Source of the DNA: Fluviirhizobium alvei | Lineage (GTDB): Bacteria; Pseudomonadota; Alphaproteobacteria; Rhizobiales; Rhizobiaceae | Direction of reading: 5' to 3' | Assembly (NCBI RefSeq): GCF_030551875.1 | Contig: NZ_JAUOZU010000008.1 | Coordinates: 62,001 to 126,000, forward strand | DNA: 64,000 bases | In this document: one piece after another, positions 1 to 9,321 of the stretch | Position numbering within the stretch: the stretch's first letter is position 1 | How the letters are laid out: every line of letters starts with the position of its first letter | Translations under genes and position numbers: made by a program | Notes under the pieces: generated by a model | Database searches by the model: none | Told to the model about the DNA's origin: nothing | What the model saw: only the letters and a program-made list of their open reading frames with translations

Positions 1-220
1 CGATCACATAGGCACCGGAATTGCGCGATGAGACATCCAACGCTTTTGCCATAGCCAGCGAACGGGCAATATTAGCTGGATTCTGATCGCTCTCTTCAAG
101 CGATTCTTCCACTTCGCGTTCATCGATACGAGCCGGTTCGATCGAAAACTGGAGACCAGCGCCCGAAAGCACCACTTTACGTGACTGGCTGCCCGAGGCC
201 AGAATGAGGGGTTTCTGCAT
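1..220 (-). CDS. maf: Maf-family nucleotide pyrophosphatase (partial)
   Basis: Only the N-terminal 73 codons are in the window; the gene runs off the left edge. The start ATG is the complement of 218-220. The product opens with MQKPLILASGSQSRKVVL, the ILASxSxSRxxxL signature of Maf nucleotide pyrophosphatases, which hydrolyse non-canonical or excess NTPs and were first known as septum-formation inhibitors. It lies 29 bp downstream of ppsR on the same strand, so the two are likely cotranscribed away from the origin. Which Maf subfamily (dTTP/UTP or m7GTP type) cannot be decided from the fragment. Confidence 0.88.
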   Translation of the reverse strand, partial: MQKPLILASGSQSRKVVLSGAGLQFSIEPARIDEREVEESLEESDQNPANIARSLAMAKALDVSSRNSGAYVI

Positions 221-249
221 CTTTGTCTTCCGATTGGAACAAGCGAGGA

Positions 250-1068
250 CTATCTGAGCTTCGGCCTCAGGGCAACGATGGCGGCTGCCGTTTCCTCGAT
301 CGATTTACGGCTGACATCAATCATTGGCCAATTGTAGCGCGCGCAGAGCTGACGCGCATATTTGATTTCCTCGGCAATCATCGATCGGTCCGTATAGGTT
401 TCCTGATAGCCAACCGTCGAGCCGAGCACCCTGTTCTGCCGAACCTGGGAAATATGATCGACTGATGCGATCAGGCAAACGATCAGAGGTTTCTTGGCGA
501 TCAACAGTTTCTCCGGCAGCTTCATGCCGGCGACAATCGGGACATTGGCCGTCTTGATGCCGCGATTTGCCAGATAGATCGAGGTCGGCGTCTTCGATGT
601 GCGGCTGACACCCAAAAGAATGACATCCGCTTCATCGAGATTGTGTGGCAACTGGCCGTCATCATGATCCATGGTGAAATTCAGTGCCTCGATGCGGGCA
701 AAATAGCCTGCATTCAGCGCGTGCTGCGCCCCGACCCTCCGCCGGGTCGGTGCCCCGAGATAGGACTGGAAGATTTGAAGCACCGGTTCGATCACCGAAA
801 CGCAAGGGACACCCATCTGTCCACAAGCCTCATCGATCGTAGCCGCAAGATCCTGGTCGATGACTGTGTGAAGAACGATTCCGGGTGCCTTGTCGATTTC
901 GGCCAGAACGTCCGAGACCTGCTTTCGATTGCGAACCAAGGGATAAACATGCTCGACAGCGACGGAATCACCAAATTGCGATGCCGCGGCTCGCCCGGCG
1001 GCAATCAGTGTTTCACCGGTCGAATCGGAAATGAGATGGAGGTGAAAGAACTTTTTCCTGTTTTCCAC
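250..1068 (-). CDS. ppsR: Pyruvate,phosphate dikinase regulatory protein (DUF299 kinase/phosphotransferase)
   Basis: The product is 272 aa from a GTG start at 1068, beginning [20 protein letters not shown]; this start gives the family's usual length of about 273 aa. A longer in-frame start at 1110 exists but would reach into DnaA-box DNA. A P-loop-like stretch GVSRTSKT at residues 153-160 is the family's nucleotide site. In the family these enzymes reversibly phosphorylate a threonine of pyruvate phosphate dikinase or PEP synthase, switching gluconeogenic flux. The gene points away from hemE with the putative origin between them, the arrangement seen in many Alphaproteobacteria. Confidence 0.9.
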   Translation of the reverse strand: MENRKKFFHLHLISDSTGETLIAAGRAAASQFGDSVAVEHVYPLVRNRKQVSDVLAEIDKAPGIVLHTVIDQDLAATIDEACGQMGVPCVSVIEPVLQIFQSYLGAPTRRRVGAQHALNAGYFARIEALNFTMDHDDGQLPHNLDEADVILLGVSRTSKTPTSIYLANRGIKTANVPIVAGMKLPEKLLIAKKPLIVCLIASVDHISQVRQNRVLGSTVGYQETYTDRSMIAEEIKYARQLCARYNWPMIDVSRKSIEETAAAIVALRPKLR

Positions 1069-1465
1069 GTTCGAATGCCTGCCCTGTTGACGGTGGTGGA
1101 TAAAGACCACATTTCGGACCGATCGACCCGGCGTCCTGGGAAAACCCTCGATTTATCCACAGTGTTAGCATGACGGGAAAGGGAAAGCGCCGCCATGTGG
1201 AAAAAGTTCGGTGCGCTTGTCTTTTCCCGCTCTGTCCACATCCTGTTCATTTCACAGTGCGGCTGGTGGTCACATTATTTCATTGATATCATACAATAAA
1301 TTCAAACCATCCACAAAAGAGCACAAAAATCGCGATCTTTATCCCTTTCAGTTTCTTGCTGCCGAAAGATGGGGATTATTTGGGGATGGGGATTAATCCT
1401 TGAATCTCACCGACTCTTAAGAAATAGAAAAAGCTGCGCTTTGAATTTCTTTTAATAGGTGGCCT
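1069..1465. other. oriC: Putative chromosomal replication origin (oriC)
   Basis: This 397-bp gap between divergent ppsR and hemE holds a perfect DnaA box TTATCCACA at 1153-1161. One-mismatch copies lie at 1196-1204 (complement reads TTTTCCACA) and just outside at 1095-1103 (complement TTATCCACC). Weaker matches are at 1232-1240 and 1307-1315. AT-rich DNA follows at about 1271-1345, a candidate unwinding region, and an 11-bp motif GATGGGGATTA is repeated at 1368-1378 and 1385-1395. In Caulobacter and rhizobia oriC is adjacent to hemE, and parAB/parS lie within 10 kb here, which supports the call. Function is inferred, not shown. Confidence 0.8.
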
Positions 1466-2494
1466 GTGGGTAAGTCTGAACGCAAGGTGATGAAGGTCCT
1501 CGAAGGACAGACCATAACCCCTCCACCCATCTGGCTGATGCGGCAGGCTGGCCGCTATCTTCCGGAATATCGTAAGACAAGGGCAACCGCGAACGGGTTT
1601 CTCGATCTCTGCTATACGCCGGACCTGGCCGTTGAGGTGACGCTACAGCCAATCCGACGATTTGCGTTTGATGCAGCAATCCTGTTTTCAGACATTCTCG
1701 TTATTCCGGATGCGATGGATCGGAATGTTCGCTTTAAGGAGGGTGAAGGCCCTCTTCTCGATCCGATCGATTGCGACGGGATTCTGAAACTCAACATTCC
1801 AGATGTTCAGACAAAGCTGGCGCCGGTCCTTGAGACGGTGGGACGGCTTCGTCGCGAACTGCCGGAGGAGACGACGCTGCTCGGCTTTTGTGGCGCGCCC
1901 TGGACGATTGCCACCTATATGATTGCGGGGCACGGCACGCCGGATCAGGCGCCGGCCCGTCTCTTCGCCTACCGTCATCCGACGGAATTCGCACGGCTCC
2001 TCGATCTCATAGCGGATGCGTCGATCGAATATCTGGTCGCCCAGTTTGATGCTGGGGCCGATGCGGTCCAGATATTCGATTCATGGGCTGGTGTTCTTGG
2101 TGAAGCGGAATTCGAACGGTTTGCCGTGGCACCGGTGCGTCGTATCGTGGATGGCGTGCGCCGCCAGCGGCCGGGTGCGAAGATCATTGCCTTCGCCAAG
2201 GGTGCAGGCGCAAACCTTAAAAGCTACCGCGCTGGGACGGATGCCAATGCCATCGGCCTTGACTGGACGGTGCCCTTGAGTTTTGCGGCCGAATTGCAGA
2301 AGGAAGGGGCGGTCCAGGGAAATCTCGATCCGCTTCTGATGATTGCTGGTGGCAAGAGCCTTGAAGAAGGCATCGACCGGATTCTGGATCGACTCGGCAA
2401 TGGACCGTTGATATTCAATCTCGGACACGGGATCACACCGGAAGCATCTCCCGACAATGTCCGCTTCCTCGTCGATCATATTCGGGCCCGCTGA
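1466..2494 (+). CDS. hemE: Uroporphyrinogen decarboxylase
   Basis: The product is 342 aa. It carries both UROD signatures: [13 protein letters not shown] near residues 23-35 and a [13 protein letters not shown] stretch near residue 130. The enzyme removes four carboxylates from uroporphyrinogen III to give coproporphyrinogen III in cytoplasmic haem synthesis. The GTG start at 1466 is chosen on length; AGGTGG at 1457-1462 is close to it, and an ATG at 1490 is an alternative. The stop is one base before the hemJ ATG, so the two haem genes are translationally adjacent. Confidence 0.96.
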   Translation: MGKSERKVMKVLEGQTITPPPIWLMRQAGRYLPEYRKTRATANGFLDLCYTPDLAVEVTLQPIRRFAFDAAILFSDILVIPDAMDRNVRFKEGEGPLLDPIDCDGILKLNIPDVQTKLAPVLETVGRLRRELPEETTLLGFCGAPWTIATYMIAGHGTPDQAPARLFAYRHPTEFARLLDLIADASIEYLVAQFDAGADAVQIFDSWAGVLGEAEFERFAVAPVRRIVDGVRRQRPGAKIIAFAKGAGANLKSYRAGTDANAIGLDWTVPLSFAAELQKEGAVQGNLDPLLMIAGGKSLEEGIDRILDRLGNGPLIFNLGHGITPEASPDNVRFLVDHIRAR

Positions 2495-2495
2495 G

Positions 2496-3032
2496 ATGTC
2501 AGAGTCGATCGAAAAATCGTCATCGGGAGGTAAGGCCTGGAGACGGGCGGCAACAGCGATTGCGGTTTTTCTCCTTGTTGCCGGCAGCGTCTTTTTTCTG
2601 TCGGACGATGTCTATTCCTGGTTCAAAGCCTTTCATATCATGGCGGTGATCGCCTGGATGGCTGGGCTTTTCTATCTGCCGCGCCTGTTCATATACCATT
2701 TCGATGTCGCACCGGGTTCGGACGCTTCGAACCTGTTCAAGATCATGGAGCAGCGGCTCTATCGGGTGATCATGAATCCATCGATGATGATGGCATGGGC
2801 TTTCGGTCTCTATCTGGCGTGGACCGGTTTTGAAATGAAGGGAGGCTGGTTGCATGCCAAGCTTCTCTCTGTCGTCCTGCTGACGATCGTGCATGTCTAT
2901 TACGGTCGCGCCGCCAAGGCTTTTAATCGCGACGAACGCCCAAAAAGCCAACGCCACTGGCGGATCATGAACGAAGCGCCGGCTGTGTTGATGATCGTCA
3001 TCGTTTTGATGGTTGTTCTGAAGCCTTTCTGA
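2496..3032 (+). CDS. hemJ: Protoporphyrinogen oxidase HemJ (CopD/UPF0093 family)
   Basis: The product is 178 aa from the ATG at 2496, directly after the hemE stop. It has about four to five membrane segments and the family stretch FKAFHIMAVIAWMAGLFYL, whose conserved histidine is a haem ligand in characterised HemJ proteins. HemJ oxidises protoporphyrinogen IX to protoporphyrin IX at the inner membrane and replaces HemG/HemY in many Alphaproteobacteria. Its position beside hemE fits a haem operon. An upstream in-frame start at 2457 lies inside hemE and is less likely. Confidence 0.9.
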   Translation: MSESIEKSSSGGKAWRRAATAIAVFLLVAGSVFFLSDDVYSWFKAFHIMAVIAWMAGLFYLPRLFIYHFDVAPGSDASNLFKIMEQRLYRVIMNPSMMMAWAFGLYLAWTGFEMKGGWLHAKLLSVVLLTIVHVYYGRAAKAFNRDERPKSQRHWRIMNEAPAVLMIVIVLMVVLKPF

Positions 3033-3197
3033 TATATCTTGCCAAACGGCGGGAATTCTGGCAGAGCGCTTTTCAGACGGCGTTCGAACAGGTTTCTGGA
3101 TGCGTCGAGACTTGCGGCATGTCCCATCCCCTCCGACCTGCCCTTCTGTTTCCCGGTACAGGTTTCTCCTCATACAGCACGGATAGTGGTTTCCTTC

Positions 3198-4463
3198 ATG
3201 GCTGAAATGAAGCTCCAAGAACTCAAGAATAAAACGCCGACCGATCTCCTAGCCTTTGCCGAATCGCTCGGCGTTGAAAATGCAAGCGTCATGCGCAAGC
3301 AGGAGCTGATGTTCGCAATCCTGAAGATGCTTGCTTCCCAGGATATCGAGATCATTGGTGAAGGTGTTGTCGAAGTGCTTCAGGATGGTTTCGGCTTCCT
3401 GCGTTCTGCCAATGCGAATTACCTACCGGGACCTGACGATATCTACATTTCACCCTCTCAGCTTCGTCGGTTCTCGCTGAAGACCGGCGACACGGTTGAA
3501 GGACCGATCCGCAGCCCCAAGGAAGGTGAACGTTATTTCGCTCTTCTCAAGGTCAATACGATCAATTTCGATGACCCTGAAAAGATCCGCCACAAGGTGC
3601 ATTTCGACAATCTGACGCCGCTCTACCCGAATGAACGCTTCAAGATGGAACTTGATGTTCCCACCAGCAAGGACATGTCGCCGCGGGTGATCGATCTTGT
3701 TGCCCCGCTTGGCAAGGGCCAGCGTGGCCTCATCGTGGCGCCGCCGCGCACCGGTAAGACCGTTCTTCTCCAGAACATTGCTCATTCGATCACGGCCAAT
3801 CATCCGGAATGCTATCTGATTGTGCTTCTGATTGATGAGCGGCCAGAAGAAGTGACCGACATGCAGCGCTCGGTTCGCGGCGAAGTGGTTTCCTCTACCT
3901 TCGATGAGCCGGCTGTGCGCCACGTGCAGGTGGCCGAAATGGTGATCGAAAAGGCAAAGCGCCTGGTGGAACATGGCCGTGACGTTGTGATCCTGCTCGA
4001 TTCGATCACCCGTCTTGGTCGAGCCTACAACACGGTTGTGCCCTCCTCCGGCAAGGTTCTGACCGGTGGTGTCGACGCCAATGCGCTGCAACGTCCGAAG
4101 CGCTTTTTCGGCGCCGCCCGCAATATCGAGGAAGGTGGCTCGTTGACGATTATCGCAACAGCGCTGATCGATACCGGCAGCCGCATGGACGAAGTTATTT
4201 TCGAAGAGTTCAAGGGTACGGGCAACTCGGAAATCGTTCTTGATCGAAAGGTTGCCGACAAGCGCATTTTCCCAGCCATGGATATCCTCAAATCCGGCAC
4301 GCGCAAGGAAGACCTCCTGGTTCCGCGGCAGGATCTGCAGAAGGTCTTCGTTCTTCGCCGGATACTTGGGCCGATGGGCACGACCGATGCGATCGAGTTC
4401 CTCATCGACAAGCTGAAGCAGACGAAGAACAATGGCGACTTCTTCGATTCGATGAACACCTGA
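3198..4463 (+). CDS. rho: Transcription termination factor Rho
   Basis: The product is 421 aa from the ATG at 3198, the family's standard length; the open frame extends upstream to 3039 but that part does not resemble Rho. It has an N-terminal Rho domain starting [18 protein letters not shown], a cold-shock-like RNA-binding domain with GFGFLRS near residue 64, a P-loop APPRTGKT at 181-188, and a Walker B region ending in [13 protein letters not shown]. It is the hexameric RNA helicase that ends transcription of untranslated RNA. The 165-bp leader could host autoregulation, and an intrinsic-terminator hairpin overlaps the stop codon. Confidence 0.97.
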   Translation: MAEMKLQELKNKTPTDLLAFAESLGVENASVMRKQELMFAILKMLASQDIEIIGEGVVEVLQDGFGFLRSANANYLPGPDDIYISPSQLRRFSLKTGDTVEGPIRSPKEGERYFALLKVNTINFDDPEKIRHKVHFDNLTPLYPNERFKMELDVPTSKDMSPRVIDLVAPLGKGQRGLIVAPPRTGKTVLLQNIAHSITANHPECYLIVLLIDERPEEVTDMQRSVRGEVVSSTFDEPAVRHVQVAEMVIEKAKRLVEHGRDVVILLDSITRLGRAYNTVVPSSGKVLTGGVDANALQRPKRFFGAARNIEEGGSLTIIATALIDTGSRMDEVIFEEFKGTGNSEIVLDRKVADKRIFPAMDILKSGTRKEDLLVPRQDLQKVFVLRRILGPMGTTDAIEFLIDKLKQTKNNGDFFDSMNT

Positions 4464-4478
4464 TAACGGGTGTTTTTT
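4455..4478 (+). terminator. Intrinsic terminator overlapping the rho stop codon
   Basis: AACACC at 4455-4460 pairs with GGTGTT at 4469-4474 around an 8-nt loop that contains the rho stop TGA (4461-4463). A run of six T follows at 4473-4478. The hairpin is short but has the classical layout of a Rho-independent terminator. Confidence 0.65.
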
Positions 4479-4493
4479 CGTAAGCCGGATTCT

Positions 4494-4526
4494 TAGCCCG
4501 ATTCGACCGCAAGGACGAACGGGCTA
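4494..4526 (+). terminator. Second hairpin between rho and mnmE
   Basis: TAGCCCG at 4494-4500 pairs with CGGGCTA at 4520-4526. The inner TTCG (4502-4505) pairs with CGAA (4516-4519), giving an 11-bp stem with one bulged A. The following TTTCATTTCC is only moderately T-rich. It may be a back-up terminator or an mnmE leader structure. Confidence 0.5.
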
Positions 4527-4563
4527 TTTCATTTCCGATCTATAGGCTTTTGGGATTTGAACC

Positions 4564-5886
4564 ATGGCTTCTCTGACCACTGATACGATCTATGCCCTTT
4601 CATCCGGACAGGTTCCGGCCGGAATTGCGGTTGTGCGGGTGAGCGGAAGTATGGTTGCGTTGATTGCAAAGGCTATTCTTGGATCGCTCCCAGCGCCAAG
4701 GAAGGCGGTTCTCACCAATTTTCGCAATTCCGGTGGCACGATCATCGATCGAGGGCTGGCACTCTATTTTCCTTCGCCGGATTCCTTTACCGGAGAAGAT
4801 TGCCTCGAATTTCATTGCCATGGGAGCCGAGCTGTCGTGAATGAACTGCAGCGGGCGCTCGCTGAGAACGGTAACGCGCGCCAAGCCTATGCTGGTGAGT
4901 TCACCCAGCGTGCGTTCCGCAATGGCAAGATCGATCTGGTCGAGGCGGAAGGGCTTGCGGATCTCCTTTCTGCCGAAACGGAAATGCAGCGCCGGTTGGC
5001 GATGCAACAGGCATCTGGTGAAGCCTCCGATACGTACAAAGATTGGGCCTTTCGTTTGACGCGCTATCGCGCACTTCTGGAGGCCGAACTCGATTTTGCG
5101 GACGAGGCCGATGTTCCAGGCTCGGTGTCTGCGCAGATTTTTCCCCAACTCGAGGACCTAGTCCAGAGCATTGGTTCTCATATCGAAGCGTCGGCCTCAG
5201 GCGCGCTTATCCGCGATGGCTATCATATCGTAATTGCCGGAAAACCGAATGCAGGGAAATCGAGCCTCCTGAATGCGCTTGCCAAACGTGATATTGCGAT
5301 CGTTTCAGAGCAGGCTGGAACAACACGCGACGTTCTGTCTGTCGATCTCGATCTCGACGGTTTTATGGTTCATATTTCTGATACAGCCGGTTTGCGGCAG
5401 ACCGACGATTCGATCGAGAAAGAAGGCGTTCGTCGTGCTATAAACAGTATTGATGAAGCTGATCTCGTGATCCTGCTTCGTGATGCTCGAGAAGCTCAGG
5501 GATATGCCGATATCCCGATCCTGAAGCCGACGATTCGGGTTGCCAACAAGCTGGATTTGCCTGATACAACGGTCGAAACTGGCGAGATCGGACTATCGGT
5601 TAGGACCGGAATGGGATTCGATTCTCTAACGAAACGAATCACTGAGAGCATTCAATTGTCGACGACGAGTGTTATCCGACCCACCGCGGTTCGGCAAAGA
5701 CAGGTCGATTTGCTTCGGAAGACAAAGGTAGCGATAGGCCTGGCCCTAACCGAAGATCGGGACAGTCTCGAAATCATAGCTGAGCATTTGCGGCAGGCTG
5801 GTAGCTTTCTTGGACGATTGACCGGCTCTGTGGATACGGAAGATCTGCTCGATGTGATTTTTTCCGAATTTTGTATCGGCAAATAA
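4564..5886 (+). CDS. mnmE: tRNA modification GTPase MnmE
   Basis: The product is 440 aa. It has the N-terminal tetrahydrofolate-binding domain ([15 protein letters not shown], then [14 protein letters not shown]), a G domain inserted in the helical domain with GKPNAGKS at 226-233, DTAGLR and NKLD motifs, and the C-terminal FCIGK that carries the conserved cysteine. With MnmG it makes the cmnm5/nm5 modification of wobble uridine 34 in certain tRNAs, using GTP, 5,10-methylene-THF, FAD and glycine or ammonium. It is immediately upstream of mnmG, its physical partner. Confidence 0.96.
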   Translation: MASLTTDTIYALSSGQVPAGIAVVRVSGSMVALIAKAILGSLPAPRKAVLTNFRNSGGTIIDRGLALYFPSPDSFTGEDCLEFHCHGSRAVVNELQRALAENGNARQAYAGEFTQRAFRNGKIDLVEAEGLADLLSAETEMQRRLAMQQASGEASDTYKDWAFRLTRYRALLEAELDFADEADVPGSVSAQIFPQLEDLVQSIGSHIEASASGALIRDGYHIVIAGKPNAGKSSLLNALAKRDIAIVSEQAGTTRDVLSVDLDLDGFMVHISDTAGLRQTDDSIEKEGVRRAINSIDEADLVILLRDAREAQGYADIPILKPTIRVANKLDLPDTTVETGEIGLSVRTGMGFDSLTKRITESIQLSTTSVIRPTAVRQRQVDLLRKTKVAIGLALTEDRDSLEIIAEHLRQAGSFLGRLTGSVDTEDLLDVIFSEFCIGK

Positions 5887-5906
5887 CACACGCGAAAAGA
5901 GTCTGG

Positions 5907-5922
5907 CGTTTCACGTGAAACA
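5907..5922. promoter_or_regulatory. parS: parS centromere site 1
   Basis: The 16 bp CGTTTCACGTGAAACA matches the bacterial parS consensus TGTTTCACGTGAAACA at 15 of 16 positions, with the 14-bp palindromic core intact. It lies between mnmE and mnmG and overlaps the GTG at 5915 that opens the longest mnmG frame. ParB encoded at 9322-10203 is the expected binder. Placement about 4.5 kb from the putative origin is typical. Confidence 0.92.
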
Positions 5923-5953
5923 TAGAGACGAAACGATTCGTCTCTGGAACAAT

Positions 5954-7828
5954 ATGAGCAAACCGATGAAGTTTGATGTGATTGTGATTGGTGGCGGACA
6001 TGCCGGTTGCGAGGCTGCAGCTGCGGCGGCACGTGTTGGTGCCCGAACTGCACTTGTGACGCACAAACGATCGACCATTGGCGTCATGTCGTGCAATCCG
6101 GCCATTGGTGGCCTGGGCAAGGGTCATTTGGTCCGCGAGGTCGATGCGTTGGACGGGCTCATGGGGCGGGTAGCGGACCGAGGTGGCATCCAGTTCCGAA
6201 TGCTCAATCGCCGCAAGGGCCCGGCGGTTCGAGGCCCAAGGACGCAAGCCGACCGAAAGCTCTATCGCGAAGCGATGCAGGAAGAAATCAGCGCCATTGG
6301 AAATCTATCGATTGTTGAGGGTGACGCAGTCGACCTCATTATCGCGAATGATCATGTTGCCGGCTTGAAACTGGCAGATGGCCGAGTTCTCGAGAGTGGC
6401 GCTGTCGTGCTTACAACGGGTACCTTTCTGCGCGGCTTGATACATATTGGCGACGTCAAGATACCAGCCGGTCGCATGGGTGAGGCTCCGAGCTTGGGTC
6501 TGTCCAACACGCTTGCCCACTACGGCTTGCGCCTGGGGCGCCTGAAAACCGGGACTCCGGCGCGTCTGGATGGAACAACGATCCATTGGGACCGCGTTGG
6601 ACGCCAGGGCCCCGATGAAGATCCAATCCCCTTTTCCTTTATGACAGATCGGATCACGACTCCGCAGATCGATTGTGGAGTGACACGGACAACAGAGGAA
6701 ACACACAGAATCATCCGTGACAATATTGGCCGGTCCGCAATGTATTCCGGCCAGATTGAAGGTGTCGGCCCACGTTATTGTCCATCGGTGGAGGACAAGA
6801 TTGTAAAGTTTGGTGAGCGCGATGGGCATCAGATCTTTCTGGAACCCGAGGGACTCGATGATTCGACGGTATATCCGAACGGGATCTCCACTTCTCTGCC
6901 GGCGGACATTCAGGATGCGTTTATTCGAACAATTCCGGGGCTTGAAGATGTTCGGATCCTGCAGCCGGGTTATGCGATCGAGTATGATCATGTGGATCCA
7001 CGCGAGCTTGATGCTGGCTTGGCGGTTCGGAAGATACCGGGTCTTTTTCTGGCTGGCCAGATCAATGGAACAACCGGCTATGAGGAAGCAGCTGCACAGG
7101 GGTTGGTTGCCGGTTTGAATGCGGCGCGCCGCGCCGGCGGCCAGGACATTCATGTTTTTAGCCGCACCGATTCCTATATTGGCGTCATGATCGACGATCT
7201 GACGAGCCGCGGTGTCGATGAGCCATATCGCATGTTTACTTCGCGCGCGGAATACCGGCTGTCCTTGCGTGCGGACAATGCGGATCAGAGGTTGACTCCC
7301 TTGGGCCTATCCCTGGGCCTCGTTGGGTCTGACCGTGGCCAACGCTTTACGAATTGGATGGATCGGCTTGAAGAGGCGCGATCCGTTCTCAATGGCAATG
7401 TTCTGACATCATCAGCAGCGAAGGACCACGGGCTGCAGGTGAACCAGGATGGCAAAAGACGGAGCGCTTACGAACTCCTTTCCTATCCGACGATCGATTT
7501 CAGCCATCTGATGCGCATCTGGCCTGATCTCGCGGCGATTTCCACTAAGGATCGGGACGTACTCGAAATCGAAGCGAAATATGCGGTCTATATGGAGCGT
7601 CAGAAGTCAGATATCGCTGACATGCAGCGGGCAGAGAGCCACGAAATTCCACCGGATTTCGATTATTCGATGCTCCCGGGACTTTCGATCGAGCTGCAGC
7701 AAAAACTCGTGCAGAAGCGTCCTAAAAACATTGCCCAGGCGGAACGAATCGATGGGATGACACCTGCGGCCATCGCATTGTTGCTGGTGCATCTGCGCAA
7801 ACAGGATCGTCCCAGGACGGGAACTTGA
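5954..7828 (+). CDS. mnmG: tRNA uridine-5-carboxymethylaminomethyl synthesis enzyme MnmG
   Basis: The product is 624 aa from the ATG at 5954, matching the usual length. The longer GTG start at 5915 lies inside a parS site and adds 13 residues not typical of the family. The FAD-binding Rossmann motif [19 protein letters not shown] is at the N-terminus, followed by the family stretch [19 protein letters not shown]. The C-terminal part contains the helical MnmE-binding region. MnmG supplies FAD chemistry to the MnmEG complex that modifies tRNA U34. The stop is three bases before the rsmG start, so the genes are coupled. Confidence 0.95.
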   Translation: MSKPMKFDVIVIGGGHAGCEAAAAAARVGARTALVTHKRSTIGVMSCNPAIGGLGKGHLVREVDALDGLMGRVADRGGIQFRMLNRRKGPAVRGPRTQADRKLYREAMQEEISAIGNLSIVEGDAVDLIIANDHVAGLKLADGRVLESGAVVLTTGTFLRGLIHIGDVKIPAGRMGEAPSLGLSNTLAHYGLRLGRLKTGTPARLDGTTIHWDRVGRQGPDEDPIPFSFMTDRITTPQIDCGVTRTTEETHRIIRDNIGRSAMYSGQIEGVGPRYCPSVEDKIVKFGERDGHQIFLEPEGLDDSTVYPNGISTSLPADIQDAFIRTIPGLEDVRILQPGYAIEYDHVDPRELDAGLAVRKIPGLFLAGQINGTTGYEEAAAQGLVAGLNAARRAGGQDIHVFSRTDSYIGVMIDDLTSRGVDEPYRMFTSRAEYRLSLRADNADQRLTPLGLSLGLVGSDRGQRFTNWMDRLEEARSVLNGNVLTSSAAKDHGLQVNQDGKRRSAYELLSYPTIDFSHLMRIWPDLAAISTKDRDVLEIEAKYAVYMERQKSDIADMQRAESHEIPPDFDYSMLPGLSIELQQKLVQKRPKNIAQAERIDGMTPAAIALLLVHLRKQDRPRTGT

Positions 7829-7831
7829 GCT

Positions 7832-8491
7832 ATGACTGATTCGCGTTTGAAGAGTCCCGTTCGCAACCTGAACGGCAAGGATGTTTCACGTGAAACGATG
7901 GAGCGATTGGAATCCTTTGAGGAAACTTTCGTTCAATGGTCACGCCGAATCAATCTGGTTGCGAACTCCACCAAGGGCGATTTCTGGGAACGGCATATTG
8001 CTGACAGTGCCCAGATCTATCAACTGGGGGCCAAGCCCGGTGTCTGGATCGATATGGGTAGTGGCGCCGGTTTTCCTGGCCTCGTCACGGCGATTTTTCT
8101 TGCTGAGCAGGGTACTGGCTGGGTCCATCTGATCGAAAGCAACAACAAGAAGGCCTCGTTCCTGCGGGCTGCCATCCTTGCAACCGGCGCTCGCGCCAGC
8201 GTTCATTGCGAACGGATCGAAATTATGCCCAGCAAGATCGATCACGCCGATTATGTCTCGGCGCGCGCTCTGGCGGATCTCTCGAAACTCTTGGAATTTA
8301 TCCATCCCTGGTCCCTTCGCAACCCGGAACTCAAGGCCTTCCTGCATAAAGGCCGGGATTACCAGAGCGAGTTGGCGAATAGCCATAGGCGTTGGCAATT
8401 CGATCTGGTAGAACATCCAAGCTCCATTGAGCCAGATTCCGTTATCCTGGAAATCTGTGGGCTTCAGGCGAAGACAACTCTCCCCGGGTAA
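7832..8491 (+). CDS. rsmG: 16S rRNA (guanine527-N7)-methyltransferase RsmG
   Basis: The product is 219 aa. It shows the SAM-binding motif [13 protein letters not shown] and the downstream [15 protein letters not shown] stretch of RsmG/GidB. It methylates N7 of G527 in 16S rRNA of the small subunit; loss gives low-level streptomycin resistance in studied bacteria. Residues DVSRET near 18-23 are encoded by a parS site, a known double use of gidB sequence. It sits between mnmG and parA with almost no spacing, in the widely conserved gidA-gidB-parA-parB order. Confidence 0.95.
   Translation: MTDSRLKSPVRNLNGKDVSRETMERLESFEETFVQWSRRINLVANSTKGDFWERHIADSAQIYQLGAKPGVWIDMGSGAGFPGLVTAIFLAEQGTGWVHLIESNNKKASFLRAAILATGARASVHCERIEIMPSKIDHADYVSARALADLSKLLEFIHPWSLRNPELKAFLHKGRDYQSELANSHRRWQFDLVEHPSSIEPDSVILEICGLQAKTTLPG
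7882..7897. promoter_or_regulatory. parS: parS centromere site 2, inside rsmG
   Basis: The 16 bp TGTTTCACGTGAAACG matches the parS consensus at 15 of 16 positions. It is embedded in the rsmG coding region, where it encodes the residues VSRET. It lies about 0.6 kb before parA and 2 kb from site 1, so both fall in the same ParB loading zone. Confidence 0.92.
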
Positions 8492-8495
8492 AGGC

Positions 8496-9290
8496 ATGAA
8501 CAAGCCAAAACACCGTATTATCACCATTGCCAATCAGAAGGGCGGCGTCGGTAAGACGACCACTGCCATCAATCTTGCAACCGCTTTGGCTGCCATTGGC
8601 GAACGCGTTCTGATCGTCGACCTTGACCCCCAGGGGAATGCTTCGACAGGCCTCGGTATCGAGCGCCGCGAACGCAAGATGTCGACCTACGATTTGCTGG
8701 TCGGAACCCATGGCGTTGCGGATGTGGCCATGCAAACCGTTGTTCCGAACTTGTTTATCGCACCATCAACCATGGACCTTCTGGGCGTCGAGATGGAAAT
8801 CGGGCGCGAAAGCGACCGTGTCTATCGGCTGCGCAAGGCATTGGAAGGCAGCGATGCATCCAGCTACAACTATATCCTGATTGATTGCCCGCCCTCTTTC
8901 AATCTTCTGACCATGAATGCATTGGCAGCTGCGCAATCCGTGTTGGTGCCCCTGCAATGCGAGTTCTTCGCACTTGAAGGCTTGAGCCAGTTGTTGGAAA
9001 CGGTTGATCAGGTGCGCAGAACGATCAATCCGTCGCTCGATATTCAGGGTATCGTGCTCACCATGTTCGACTCTCGCAACAATCTCGCGCAACAGGTCGT
9101 GTCCGATGTTCGTGAGCATCTGGGCGAAAAGGTCTATTCAACACTGATTCCCCGCAACGTGCGGGTGTCCGAAGCGCCTTCTTATGGCAAGCCGGCGATC
9201 CTGTATGATCTGAAATGCGCCGGAAGCCAGGCCTATTTGCAACTCGCCTCTGAAGTGATACAGCGCGAGCGACAGGCTTGTGCTGCATAA
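8496..9290 (+). CDS. parA: Chromosome partitioning ATPase ParA
   Basis: The product is 264 aa from the ATG at 8496, four bases after the rsmG stop. The deviant Walker A motif KGGVGKTT is at residues 15-22, followed by LIVDLDPQGNASTGLG and DCPPSFNLLTMNA. It is the chromosomal (Soj-type) ParA that moves ParB-parS complexes along nucleoid-bound ATPase gradients. The absence of an N-terminal HTH and of repA/repC homology separates it from rhizobial plasmid RepA proteins. An upstream in-frame start at 8427 lies inside rsmG and is rejected. Confidence 0.97.
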   Translation: MNKPKHRIITIANQKGGVGKTTTAINLATALAAIGERVLIVDLDPQGNASTGLGIERRERKMSTYDLLVGTHGVADVAMQTVVPNLFIAPSTMDLLGVEMEIGRESDRVYRLRKALEGSDASSYNYILIDCPPSFNLLTMNALAAAQSVLVPLQCEFFALEGLSQLLETVDQVRRTINPSLDIQGIVLTMFDSRNNLAQQVVSDVREHLGEKVYSTLIPRNVRVSEAPSYGKPAILYDLKCAGSQAYLQLASEVIQRERQACAA

Positions 9291-9321
9291 TATTTCGAAG
9301 GCGTAACAATTGGACGATGCG

